Assembly (NCBI RefSeq): GCF_000735585.1
Contig: NZ_JNNO01000024.1
Span: 1-33,656 of the forward strand
Origin: Devosia sp. LC5
GTDB taxonomy: Bacteria > Pseudomonadota > Alphaproteobacteria > Rhizobiales > Devosiaceae
DNA length: 33,656 nt
Direction of reading: 5' to 3'
The notes beneath the pieces are model-generated. The model was not told where the DNA came from. It did no database searches and was given only the letters and a program-made list of their open reading frames with translations. Shown piece by piece: positions 1 through 6,966 of this stretch (position 1 is the first letter of the stretch; every line of letters begins with the position of its first letter). The position numbers and the translations under genes were made by a program.

Positions 1-1
1 C

Positions 2-142
2 GCCAGTTACGCGGTCCCGACGCAGGGCCGGGTGGGGAGACCGTGGGATGGGGGCGCCTGTCCAGTGGGGTTGGAAACTCGGCAGCCGGACCTGCAAGAA
101 TGGTACCGCCTGAACCGGACCCTGCATAAAAGCGGATCGTGA
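2..142 (+). CDS. Possible C-terminal end of an unidentified protein (partial)
   Basis: An open frame enters from the left window edge and runs about 46 codons to a TGA at 140-142. The residues end in EWYRLNRTLHKSGS. I do not recognise the family. Support is weak: the frame is open from the edge, and a long hairpin begins exactly at the stop codon, as would suit the end of a transcription unit. The alternative is non-coding sequence that is open by chance, which is easy in GC-rich DNA. The upstream sequence is needed to decide. Confidence 0.3.
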   Translation, partial: ASYAVPTQGRVGRPWDGGACPVGLETRQPDLQEWYRLNRTLHKSGS

Positions 143-195
143 CGGGCGGCCATTGGTCCGTTCTATTAGTTTCGGAAGGTCCAATGGCCGCCCGT
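142..195. terminator. Long perfect hairpin, possible terminator
   Basis: A 15-bp perfect inverted repeat pairs 142-156 (ACGGGCGGCCATTGG) with 181-195, and an inner TCCG/CGGA pair (157-160 with 173-176) extends it. It starts at the stop codon of the possible partial ORF. There is no T-run on either side, so it is not a textbook intrinsic terminator. It may still work as a bidirectional or Rho-assisted one between that ORF and the oppositely oriented tRNA. The rest of 196-312 shows only GC-rich short palindromes and no convincing gene. Confidence 0.5.
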
Positions 196-312
196 TACCG
201 TATAACCGCGACGCCATACCGGCCGGGCGGCGTTTCCGGCCGTCCGGGGGGCGGCTTGGCATTGACCAGTACTGCACAGAGGGAACCGGTAGCGACCTCC
301 GGGACGTGAGCC

Positions 313-397
313 TGGTGCGGGCGGCGGGAATCGAACCCGCAAGGCCAAAGCCGAGGGATTTTAAGTCCCTTGTGTCTACCAATTCCACCACGCCCGC
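313..397 (-). tRNA. tRNA-Leu (anticodon UAA)
   Basis: On the minus strand an 85-nt cloverleaf runs from 397 to 313. The acceptor stem GCGGGCG pairs with CGCCCGC, the anticodon arm AGGGA/TCCCT closes the loop CTTAAAA, and the T arm GCGGGTTCGATTCCCGC is canonical. The anticodon TAA is at 363-361, which reads UUA (and possibly UUG) leucine codons. The length fits a class II tRNA with a long variable arm. The 3' CCA is encoded (TGG on the plus strand at 313-315). It is a lone tRNA, with the Rid-family gene starting divergently 77 bases away. Confidence 0.97.
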
Positions 398-474
398 TTG
401 GCTCGGCGGCCTGTGTTTGTCACAAGGCGAAGGGCATGACAATTGGTGCCGTTGATTCTGAAAGCAGGTGTTGC

Positions 475-852
475 ATGATCGAACGTATCGATAGCGGGAT
501 CGTGGCCGGAAGCTCGCCGGTGAACGACGCCATCAAGGCGGGCAACCAGGTCTGGCTGGTGGCGATTGCCGAGGACCCGGTGACCGGCGAGATCGTTGCG
601 GGCGGCATCGAGGCGCAGACGCGGCGGACGATCGAGAATTTGCAGATGGCTGTGACAGCAGCCGGCGGCACGCTGGCCAATATCGTGCAGGTGCAGGTGT
701 TCCTGATCGACAGCGTCGACGCCAAGGGCATGAACGCGGTCTATGCCGAATATTTCAAGCAGCCCTATCCGGTGCGGGCGACCGTGGTGGTCAAGGAATT
801 GCTGGCCACGGGATTGCGCGTGGAAATGCTGGCAACGGCGGTGGTGGGGTAA
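475..852 (+). CDS. Rid family (YjgF/YER057c/UK114) protein
   Basis: The 125-residue protein matches the Rid fold: an N-terminal strand region, a helix with NLQMAVTAAGGTLANIVQVQVFL (about 55-77), and the terminal block YPVRATVVVKELLATGLRVEMLATAV. The arginine of that block (R101 here) corresponds to the conserved Rid arginine that binds the carboxylate of imine/enamine substrates. Characterised RidA proteins hydrolyse 2-aminoacrylate-type enamines formed by PLP enzymes; the subfamily here is not resolved. The ATG at 475 is preferred because AGG at 466-468 is well spaced. An upstream in-frame ATG at 436 would add 13 residues but has a poorly placed ribosome site. A small gene follows after one base, so the two are probably co-translated. 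Confidence 0.9.
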   Translation: MIERIDSGIVAGSSPVNDAIKAGNQVWLVAIAEDPVTGEIVAGGIEAQTRRTIENLQMAVTAAGGTLANIVQVQVFLIDSVDAKGMNAVYAEYFKQPYPVRATVVVKELLATGLRVEMLATAVVG

Positions 853-853
853 G

Positions 854-1138
854 ATGCTGCTCAAGCGGGAACTGCTCGAAGAGATCAAGGCGGGCAAGGT
901 CGATCTGATTTTCCGGCGCTGGAGCAAGCCGACGGTGAAAGCCGGCGGCACGCTCAAGACCAAGGTTGGCCTGCTGTCGATCAAGGCGATCGATGACATG
1001 TCACCGGACGATGTGACCGACGCCGAGGCCCAGCGCGCCGGGTTCAAGGACGTCGCCGATTTCCGCAAATGGCTCGATACGATGAAGCCGGGACATTTGT
1101 TCCAGCGCATCGAGGTCGGGTATCTGGGGGAGGGATAG
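854..1138 (+). CDS. Small ASCH/PUA-like domain protein
   Basis: The 94-residue protein begins MLLKRELLEEIKAGKVDLIFRR, then has WSKPTVKAGGTLKTKVGLLSI. The pattern resembles ASCH-type PUA-like domains, which are predicted to bind RNA or modified nucleotides. This is recognition by pattern and not by diagnostic catalytic residues, so the molecular function is open. Its ATG lies one base after the stop of the Rid gene, which indicates an operon with translational coupling. It ends nine bases before the convergent rluA stop. Confidence 0.7.
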   Translation: MLLKRELLEEIKAGKVDLIFRRWSKPTVKAGGTLKTKVGLLSIKAIDDMSPDDVTDAEAQRAGFKDVADFRKWLDTMKPGHLFQRIEVGYLGEG

Positions 1139-1147
1139 GCGGCGAGC

Positions 1148-1819
1148 CTAAAAAGGCGTCGGGGCGGTAAAAACCATGAACTCGCCTGTGGTGGGATGAG
1201 TGAAGCCCAATTCGGCGGCGTGGAGTTGCAAGCGATCGGCGGCGGCAAAACTGGCGGAATCGCCATAAAATGCATCGCCCAGAATCACATGGCCGATAGC
1301 CTTCATGTGAACCCGCAATTGATGGGTGCGGCCGGTGAGGGGGTGCAGGCGCACCCGGGTGACATCGGCCTCGCGTGCCATGACGCTCCATTCGGTCTGC
1401 GATGGGCGGCCATGCTCATAGTCGACACGCTGGCGGGGCTTGTTGTCCCAATCGGTGGCGAGGGGCAGATCGACCAACCCTGAATCCTCTTCGATCAACC
1501 CGGCGACGCGGGCGACATAGCTCTTTGTGGTCTTGCGATGTTCGAACTGGCTGCCGATGCGGCCATGGGCGCGCTTGTTGAGCGCCATGACCAGGACGCC
1601 GGACGTGTCCTTGTCGAGCCGATGGACGATGCCGGCACTGGGCCAGGTCTGGCGGGCGCGATATTCGACGCAGTCCCACAAGGACGGGTCCTTGCCGGGC
1701 ACGGTGAGCAGGCCACTCTGCTTGTCCAGCACCAGGATATCGTCATCCTGATACAGCACGTTGAGATAGGGTTCGAGCGGAGGAAAATAATCGAGCAATG
1801 TGGGCATGGGACCGGGCAT
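1148..1819 (-). CDS. rluA: RluA-type 23S rRNA/tRNA pseudouridine synthase
   Basis: This 223-residue enzyme isomerises uridine to pseudouridine. The family motif HRLDKDTSG (66-74) contains the catalytic aspartate D69. The rest follows E. coli RluA (219 residues) closely: LYQDDDILVLDKQSGLLTVPG near the N-terminus, LVDLPLATDW mid-protein and TGRTHQLRVHMKAIGHVILGD further on. E. coli RluA modifies U746 of 23S rRNA and U32 of several tRNAs, so the same targets are likely. Start at 1819: AGGA lies seven bases upstream; an in-frame ATG at 1807 is the alternative. There is no S4 domain, as expected for RluA in contrast to RluC/RluD. Confidence 0.93.
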   Translation of the reverse strand: MPGPMPTLLDYFPPLEPYLNVLYQDDDILVLDKQSGLLTVPGKDPSLWDCVEYRARQTWPSAGIVHRLDKDTSGVLVMALNKRAHGRIGSQFEHRKTTKSYVARVAGLIEEDSGLVDLPLATDWDNKPRQRVDYEHGRPSQTEWSVMAREADVTRVRLHPLTGRTHQLRVHMKAIGHVILGDAFYGDSASFAAADRLQLHAAELGFTHPTTGEFMVFTAPTPF

Positions 1820-1883
1820 GGCGCGGTCCTAGCATTGCGCCGCGCCCTTGAACACCTCTTGTATCTGTTGCCGCTCTCGCCGG

Positions 1884-2411
1884 TCAGGTGAGGCTATAAT
1901 GCAGGCGGGCGCAACTGGGGCCAAGCGCCTGTGCCGAAATCAGCTTGGGGCTGGACCGCAGGCCGGTCGGAGGAAACAGCGGGATGCCGCCGCCGATGAT
2001 TTCGGAGATGATGTAGATTTCGATCTCGTCCAGCGCACCTTGCTCCATGAAGGTCATCTGCAGCTTGCCCCCGCCCAACATCCACACATCGCCATCGTCG
2101 AGTGCGCGCAGTTCAACGATCAATGCAGGAATATCGGAACGGGTTTCGAGCGGACCCTTGGGGTTGTCGATGGGACGGGAGGTGACCACGATCACCCGTT
2201 TGCCATCATACTCCCAGGCGCCGGGATAGCGCGCGATCCAGTCATAGGTGGCTCGGCCCATGACCACGGTGCGGATGCGGGCGATGAAATTGCGATAGTC
2301 GAACTCGCCCAGGTTGAGATCGGGTTGCTGGGTGAGCCAATCGAGGTTTTCATCCGCGGTGGCGATGAAGCCATCCAGACTGGAGGCGATGTAACCGACG
2401 ATTCTAGCCAT
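1884..2411 (-). CDS. Dihydrofolate reductase-like (RibD C-terminal fold) protein
   Basis: The 175-residue protein starts MARIVGYIASSLDGFIATADENLDWL, which is typical of the stand-alone RibD-C/DHFR-like family (YwjB/YyaP type). It continues with VVMGRATYDWI, KRVIVVTSRP and DVWMLGGGKLQMTFMEQGALDEIEIYI, the strands and GGG loop that bind NADPH in this fold. The true substrate of this family is generally unknown; a role as the housekeeping folA or ribD is unlikely. The start at 2411 is supported by AGGAG upstream (spacing nine). It lies 64 bases upstream of rluA on the same strand. Confidence 0.85.
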   Translation of the reverse strand: MARIVGYIASSLDGFIATADENLDWLTQQPDLNLGEFDYRNFIARIRTVVMGRATYDWIARYPGAWEYDGKRVIVVTSRPIDNPKGPLETRSDIPALIVELRALDDGDVWMLGGGKLQMTFMEQGALDEIEIYIISEIIGGGIPLFPPTGLRSSPKLISAQALGPSCARLHYSLT

Positions 2412-2538
2412 TTTGCCTGCTCCTGCTGCGACGCATGAATGCGGTTTGGGGAAGTCTTGCGACAGGATATGTCAGTAGAATGGTGCGAGGATCGCCTTGG
2501 CGCTGGCAAGCAGCGGGCTCCGGTCATAGTATTGCACC

Positions 2539-3075
2539 ATGGAAACCATGATTTTCGATACGGCTTTGGGTGAGTTCGGCATTGGCTGGACCGATGCCGG
2601 ATTGGCGCGGCTGCAATTGCCGGGAATGGGGCGGGAGGGACTTGAACAGCGGATCAATCGTGGCGGCGCGCAGCCGGGCGCGCCGAACCGGAATATTGAG
2701 GCGTTGATCAATAGCATTGAGGATTACGCGGAGGGCGTTGCGGTGGATTTCGGCGCGGTGCGGCTCGATTTAACCGGCGTGCCGGAGTTTCATCGGCGGG
2801 CTTATGCACTGCTGTTGGGAATTGGCTGGGGCGAGACGACGACCTATGGGGCGCTGGCGCGGCAGTTGGGCGACGTGACCCTGTCGCGTGCGGTGGGGGC
2901 GGCGATGGGCGCCAACCCCATTCCGCTGGTCATTCCGTGTCATCGGGTGCTGGCCAGCGATGGCAAGCCGGGCGGCTTTTCGGCACCGGGAGGAGCCGAA
3001 TCCAAGCTCAGGATGTTGTCGCTGGAAGGCGTTGCGGTGGGTGCGCCGGCCGGGCAGATGACGTTTGGATTCTAG
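2539..3075 (+). CDS. ogt: Methylated-DNA--protein-cysteine methyltransferase
   Basis: This DNA repair protein (178 residues) removes alkyl groups from O6-alkylguanine by transfer to its own cysteine. The C-terminal block is diagnostic: GETTTYGALARQLG (98-111), RAVGAAMGANPIPLVIPCHRV (117-137), with acceptor Cys134 in the PCHRV motif, followed by KPGGFSAPGGAESKLRMLSLEG. The N-terminal Ada-type regulatory domain is absent, so this is an Ogt-type stand-alone enzyme. No good ribosome site precedes ATG 2539, and an in-frame ATG at 2548 is an alternative. It is divergent from the DHFR-like gene. The CHAD gene begins eight bases after its stop. Confidence 0.92.
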   Translation: METMIFDTALGEFGIGWTDAGLARLQLPGMGREGLEQRINRGGAQPGAPNRNIEALINSIEDYAEGVAVDFGAVRLDLTGVPEFHRRAYALLLGIGWGETTTYGALARQLGDVTLSRAVGAAMGANPIPLVIPCHRVLASDGKPGGFSAPGGAESKLRMLSLEGVAVGAPAGQMTFGF

Positions 3076-3083
3076 GTGGGATC

Positions 3084-3992
3084 ATGGGATTTGGTTTCAC
3101 CCAGCAAAGTGGCATCGGCAAGCAGGTGCGCGCGATCGCAGGCGAGCAGATCAGCAAGGCGCTGGCGGAGTGCTGGGCGCTTGATAGTGATTTCGACAAG
3201 ACCGTTCATGGCCTGCGGCGGCGCTGCAAGAAATTGCGGGGGCTGGTGCGGCTGATCGAACCACAGTTCAAGACGTTTGCGGCGGAGAACAGGGCGTTTC
3301 GCGATGCGGCCGACGGGCTGGCGGTGGCGCGGGATGCGACGGTGATGCTCGAAACGTTCGGCGCCCTGGTGGAGTTCGACGCCGGGCGGGGGCAGAAGGC
3401 GCGGCTCGATCGGGCATTGGCGGGGCAGATACATCAGGTGCTGCGGGACCGCATTGATGGGGGGCTGGAGGAGAGGAATCGCAAGCAATTGCTGGCTGCC
3501 TTTGCCGGCACCATGCTGGCGGCCGAGCAACGGGCGCATGACTGGGTGATTGCTGGGCGGGGCTTTGCGCGGATCGGGGACGGGCTGGAAGCTACCTATC
3601 GGCGGATGCGGGCGGGCATGCGGACGGCGGCAGCCGATTTGACCGCTGAGACGCTGCACGACTGGCGCAAGGACACCAAATATCATTGGCATCATTTGGG
3701 CCTGTTCGAGTTCTGTGCGCCTGATCTGCTGAGTGGGCGCAAGGCGTTGCTCGATGATTTGGGCGAACTGCTGGGGGACCATCACAATCTGGCGGTGCTG
3801 GATGAGACGCTGGCAGCGGCGCCGGGTCTGGCCCGGAGCGCGGTGCTGGCCACTCAGGCCGTGATCGTGGACCGGCAGGCGGACTTGGCGGGGCAGGCCT
3901 TTGCGTTGGGGGGGCAATTGACGGTCGAGAAGCCGGGCATGCTGCGGCGGCGATTTGAACAATACTGGTCACTATTGCCGGTGGAGACATAG
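3084..3992 (+). CDS. CHAD domain protein
   Basis: The 302-residue helical protein carries the CHAD signature twice: VHGLRRRCKKLRGLVRLIEP (41-60) and HDWRKDTKYHWHHLGLFE in the second half. These histidine- and basic-residue-rich helices form a positively charged pocket. CHAD domains bind inorganic polyphosphate, and some locate to polyphosphate granules. ATG 3084 follows GGTGGGATC. The frame is open further upstream inside the ogt gene, but that part is an out-of-frame overlap. Its TAG at 3990-3992 is one base from the GTG of the CYTH gene, so the two are almost certainly one unit. Many bacteria encode CYTH and CHAD as one fused protein; here they are separate neighbours. Confidence 0.9.
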   Translation: MGFGFTQQSGIGKQVRAIAGEQISKALAECWALDSDFDKTVHGLRRRCKKLRGLVRLIEPQFKTFAAENRAFRDAADGLAVARDATVMLETFGALVEFDAGRGQKARLDRALAGQIHQVLRDRIDGGLEERNRKQLLAAFAGTMLAAEQRAHDWVIAGRGFARIGDGLEATYRRMRAGMRTAAADLTAETLHDWRKDTKYHWHHLGLFEFCAPDLLSGRKALLDDLGELLGDHHNLAVLDETLAAAPGLARSAVLATQAVIVDRQADLAGQAFALGGQLTVEKPGMLRRRFEQYWSLLPVET

Positions 3993-3993
3993 C

Positions 3994-4461
3994 GTGGCGC
4001 AGGAAATCGAACGCAAGTTCTTGGTGGCGGGAGACGGCTGGAGGACACTTGCCACCAGCAGTGCGCTGCTCAAGCAGGGCTATTTGTCGTCCAACGCCAA
4101 GGCAACGGTGCGCGTGCGCAGCAAGGACGACCGCAGGGCGGCGTTGACCCTCAAGGGCGTCGCGCGGGGGCTGTCACGGGCGGAGTATGAATACGAAATC
4201 CCCATCGAGGACGCGCGGGAACTGCTGGCGATGGCGGAACCGCATGTGCTCGAAAAGCGACGGCATATTGTGCCGTTTGGCGGTTTGATCTGGGAGATCG
4301 ACGTCTTCGAGGGGCGGCATATTGGGCTGGTCATTGCCGAAGTGGAACTGGAGAGCGAGGACCAGGCGGTATTGTTGCCGGATTGGGTGGGGACCGATGT
4401 CAGCACCGATGAGCGCTATTTCAATGCAAGCCTGGCGCGAAGTGATGGCATGCCGAAATAA
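3994..4461 (+). CDS. CYTH domain protein, probable inorganic triphosphatase
   Basis: The 155-residue protein begins with the CYTH hallmark EIERKFLV (ExExK at residues 4-8), which binds metal and triphosphate in the tunnel of these enzymes. Further tunnel residues are seen in VRVRSKDDRRAALTLKG, YEYEIP, KRRHIV and WEIDVFEG, then AEVELESEDQ. Known members hydrolyse inorganic triphosphate or thiamine triphosphate; a few are class IV adenylate cyclases. The linkage to a CHAD gene favours tripolyphosphate/polyphosphate metabolism. The start is a GTG at 3994, chosen because it places the ExExK motif at the extreme N-terminus and directly follows the CHAD stop. A longer frame from 3955 overlaps the CHAD gene and is unlikely. 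Confidence 0.9.
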   Translation: MAQEIERKFLVAGDGWRTLATSSALLKQGYLSSNAKATVRVRSKDDRRAALTLKGVARGLSRAEYEYEIPIEDARELLAMAEPHVLEKRRHIVPFGGLIWEIDVFEGRHIGLVIAEVELESEDQAVLLPDWVGTDVSTDERYFNASLARSDGMPK

Positions 4462-4483
4462 TCCGATAGGCGGATGACGGCGG

Positions 4484-5440
4484 ATGCGGATCGGGATAGG
4501 TCAGGTAGCCTCCCAAACCGCAGGTCACAACTTGTCCGTCACCAAATCCAATCCCACTGCGGCTCTGTGGCTCGCAACCTTCGGCCTGGTTGCCATGGCG
4601 GCGATGTCGGCCGCCATTCATGAGGCAGCCAAGGTCGCGCCGGTAGGGCAATTGGTGTTCTGGCGCAGTTTCGTGGCGCTGTTGCCTATTGTTGGCTACA
4701 TGGCGGTGCGCGGACAGATCGGGCCGTCGTTGCGTACCCGATACCCCCATAAGCACCTGATCCGCGGGCTGCTGGGCTGCCTGGTCATGGTGCTGTCGTT
4801 CATCTCGCTGGCATATCTGTCGGTCGGGGTAGCGACGGCGCTGACTTATCTCGCGCCGATCTTTTCGATTTTGGCGGCGATGGTATTTCTGCGCGAGCGG
4901 CCGACAGCGACAGTGTTCGTGGGTGTGGCGCTGGGCTTTGCCGGGATCGTGCTGATGCTGTTTCCGGCGCTGGTTGGAGCGGAACTGCGCGATGGCACGC
5001 TGATCGGGATTGCAGCGGCGATTGGCATGGCCGCGGCCAATGCGCTATCGCGGGTACAGGTCAAGGACCTGACGCGGACCGATCCGCCAGCCAGCATTGC
5101 GCTGTCATTCGCGGTGATCTGCAGCCTTGCGGGACTGGCATCGAGCCTGTGGGGCTGGGCCGAGCTGGACGCGGGAGCATTTTCGCTGCTGATCGCGGCG
5201 GGGGTACTGGGCGGCATGGGGCATGTTCTGATGATGGAGGCGACTGCCCGGGCGCCGGTATCGGTGCTGGCAGCCTATGAATATACCGGAATCATCTGGG
5301 CATTTCTGTTCGACATCGCGTTGCTGGGCGTGGGGCTGGATGGCTGGGTGGTGGCCGGCGCGATGGTCGTGGTAGCTGCAGCGGCGCTGGTAGCCTATGG
5401 GCAAGGGCGGTTTGCCAGCAAGCCCGTGGCGGCGGAATAG
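4484..5440 (+). CDS. DMT superfamily (EamA) transporter
   Basis: The 318-residue membrane protein has two EamA repeats of about five helices each. It runs from LWLATFGLVAMAAMSAAIHEAAK at the start to AGAMVVVAAAALVAYG at the end. The RSFVALLPI and ISLAYLSVGVATALTYLAPIFSILAAMVFLRERP stretch in the first half is typical of the drug/metabolite family. Substrate cannot be read; relatives export amino acids, purines or metabolites. ATG 4484 gives a rather polar 16-residue leader. A TTG at 4532 with AGG upstream is a credible alternative start. The gene is convergent with gntK, leaving four bases between the stop codons. Confidence 0.87.
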   Translation: MRIGIGQVASQTAGHNLSVTKSNPTAALWLATFGLVAMAAMSAAIHEAAKVAPVGQLVFWRSFVALLPIVGYMAVRGQIGPSLRTRYPHKHLIRGLLGCLVMVLSFISLAYLSVGVATALTYLAPIFSILAAMVFLRERPTATVFVGVALGFAGIVLMLFPALVGAELRDGTLIGIAAAIGMAAANALSRVQVKDLTRTDPPASIALSFAVICSLAGLASSLWGWAELDAGAFSLLIAAGVLGGMGHVLMMEATARAPVSVLAAYEYTGIIWAFLFDIALLGVGLDGWVVAGAMVVVAAAALVAYGQGRFASKPVAAE

Positions 5441-5444
5441 GCTG

Positions 5445-5987
5445 CTATTGCCAGCGCTTGAAGCTCTTGAGGTGGTCAAGCGATTTCAGCACGGTTTGGG
5501 TAATCTTTTCGACGCTGTCGGTCACCGGAACAGGCAGCACGTTTTCGCTGGCCGGATCGGGCACTTCGAGCGTGGCGAATTGGCTGTCGAGCAGGCTTGT
5601 CGGCATATATTCGTGCTTGCGACGGGCCATACGCTCGGCGACGACCTCCTTGTTGCCGTCGAGATAGACGAAGAGGATCGGCTCGCCCGCCTGTTCGACG
5701 AGGAAATCGCGATAGGTGCGGCGCAGGGCCGAGCAAGCCCCGGTGGCCGAGCCCTTGCGGTCGGCGGCTTCATGCAGCGCCTTTGCCAGCTTCTCGAGCC
5801 AGGGCCAGCGGTCTTCGTCGGTCAGGGGGATGCCGGCGCGCATTTTCTCGACATTGGCTTCAGGGTGGTAGCCATCGCCATCAAGGAACGGCACATGCAG
5901 CCGGCGGGCGATGGATTGGCCGATTGTGGACTTACCGGACGAGCTGACGCCCATGACGATGATGATGCGGGCCGGGACGAGGGACAT
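5445..5987 (-). CDS. gntK: Gluconokinase
   Basis: The 180-residue P-loop kinase phosphorylates D-gluconate to 6-phosphogluconate. It shows Walker A GVSSSGKST (13-21) and then FLDGDGYHPEANVEKMRAGIPLTDEDRWPWL, the gluconate-binding block that is diagnostic of GntK, followed by CSALRRTYRDFL and YLDGNKEVVAERMARRKHEYMP. Length is normal for the family. The start at 5987 has AGGAG five bases upstream. It is the second gene of a pair with the SDR at 6000-6770 and is separated from it by 12 bases. Its product is the substrate of the divergently encoded Gnd. Confidence 0.96.
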   Translation of the reverse strand: MSLVPARIIIVMGVSSSGKSTIGQSIARRLHVPFLDGDGYHPEANVEKMRAGIPLTDEDRWPWLEKLAKALHEAADRKGSATGACSALRRTYRDFLVEQAGEPILFVYLDGNKEVVAERMARRKHEYMPTSLLDSQFATLEVPDPASENVLPVPVTDSVEKITQTVLKSLDHLKSFKRWQ

Positions 5988-5999
5988 AAACGCTCCTGG

Positions 6000-6770
6000 T
6001 CAGACGGTGGCGGTGAAGGCGCCATCGACATAGAGGATATGCCCATTGACGAAGCGCGAGGCCTCCGAAGCAAGGAACACGGCGGCGCCGCCCAATTCTT
6101 CGGGTTGGCCCCAGCGCCCCATGGGGGTGCGGCTTTCGATCCATGTGTTGAACTTGGCGTCCTTGAGCAGGGCGTCGTTCATTTCGGTCGAGAAATACCC
6201 TGGCGCGATGCCGTTGACGTTGAGGCCGTGCCGAGCCCAATCCACCGCCATGCCGCGAGTGAGGTTTGCCACGGCCGCCTTGGTCGCCGCATAGGGGGCG
6301 ATGGAGGGCCGGGACAACTCGGCGAGGAGCGAGCAGATATTGATAATCTTGCCGGTGCCGCGCGCGATCATGTGACGGGCGACGGGCTGGCTGACATTGA
6401 ACACCGAGGTCAGGTTGGTGGCGATGACCTGGTCGAACTTTTCGGGCGGGAAGGCTTCGAGGCTCGAGCGAAATTGCATGCCGGCATTGTTGACCAGAAT
6501 GTCGATCGGCCCGATTTCGTCCTCGATATGGCTGATGGCGTCGCCCACGCTGTCGCGGCTGGTCACGTCGAAGGCAACCGCATCGACGCTGGCGCCGGTG
6601 GCCGCCAGGTCCTGCGCGGCGGCGCCGAGGGCGACATTGTCGCGGGCATTGAGCACGATGGCCGCGCCGGCCTGGGCCAGGGCCTTGGCCATAGCCAGAC
6701 CAAGGCCGCGGCTCGATCCGGTGACGAGGGCACGTTTGCCGGTGAGATCAAACGGGGATGGTGTGTGCAA
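6000..6770 (-). CDS. Gluconate 5-dehydrogenase-type SDR oxidoreductase
   Basis: The 256-residue Rossmann enzyme shows the nucleotide motif TGSSRGLG (17-24), VNNAG, the active-site serine region INICSLLAEL and YAATK, and PGYFSTEMN, all standard for classical SDRs. The pattern FDLTGKRALVTGSS together with NLTSVFNVSQPVARHMI and RTPMGRWGQPEEL is that of gluconate 5-dehydrogenases (IdnO/Gno), which interconvert gluconate and 5-ketogluconate. The start is TTG 6770, because GGAGG sits exactly six bases upstream. The frame is open further upstream, but that sequence has no SDR character and runs into the gnd gene. It is first in the SDR-gntK unit. Confidence 0.9.
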   Translation of the reverse strand: MHTPSPFDLTGKRALVTGSSRGLGLAMAKALAQAGAAIVLNARDNVALGAAAQDLAATGASVDAVAFDVTSRDSVGDAISHIEDEIGPIDILVNNAGMQFRSSLEAFPPEKFDQVIATNLTSVFNVSQPVARHMIARGTGKIINICSLLAELSRPSIAPYAATKAAVANLTRGMAVDWARHGLNVNGIAPGYFSTEMNDALLKDAKFNTWIESRTPMGRWGQPEELGGAAVFLASEASRFVNGHILYVDGAFTATV

Positions 6771-6966
6771 GGCTTGCCTCCATGAATGGCCGGAACCTAG
6801 GGTGCACCGCCCGACCGCGCAATAGCATCTTCCATACAAGCGTGTTGAATAGCCGTTTTTTGCGCGATTACGGCTTCCGTATCGGCCCAGTTTGTGGTCA
6901 GTTCCCGGCCGCGCGGCATGCGCTGCGTGCATGGATTGCACAAGACGATCTCGGAAGGACAGACAT
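6771..6966. promoter_or_regulatory. Divergent control region between SDR-gntK and gnd
   Basis: This 196-base intergenic region separates two oppositely transcribed gluconate units. Two inverted repeats stand out: AGCCGT/ACGGCT (6851-6856 with 6870-6875) and GTGCATGGATTGCAC (6927-6941, five-base arms around a five-base spacer), the latter 25 bases before the gnd ATG. Either could be an operator. I see no clear matched -35/-10 pair. That it controls gluconate use is an inference from the neighbours. Confidence 0.4.

Noticed and set aside
5397..6785. Open frame of 462 codons on the plus strand opposite gntK and the SDR
   Set aside because: It is an antisense shadow of GC-rich genes; the minus-strand proteins have full family motifs and this translation has none.
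6851..6875. AGCCGT/ACGGCT repeat with T-run as a terminator
   Set aside because: The T-run lies in the loop and not after the stem, and the site is between divergent promoters and not after a gene.
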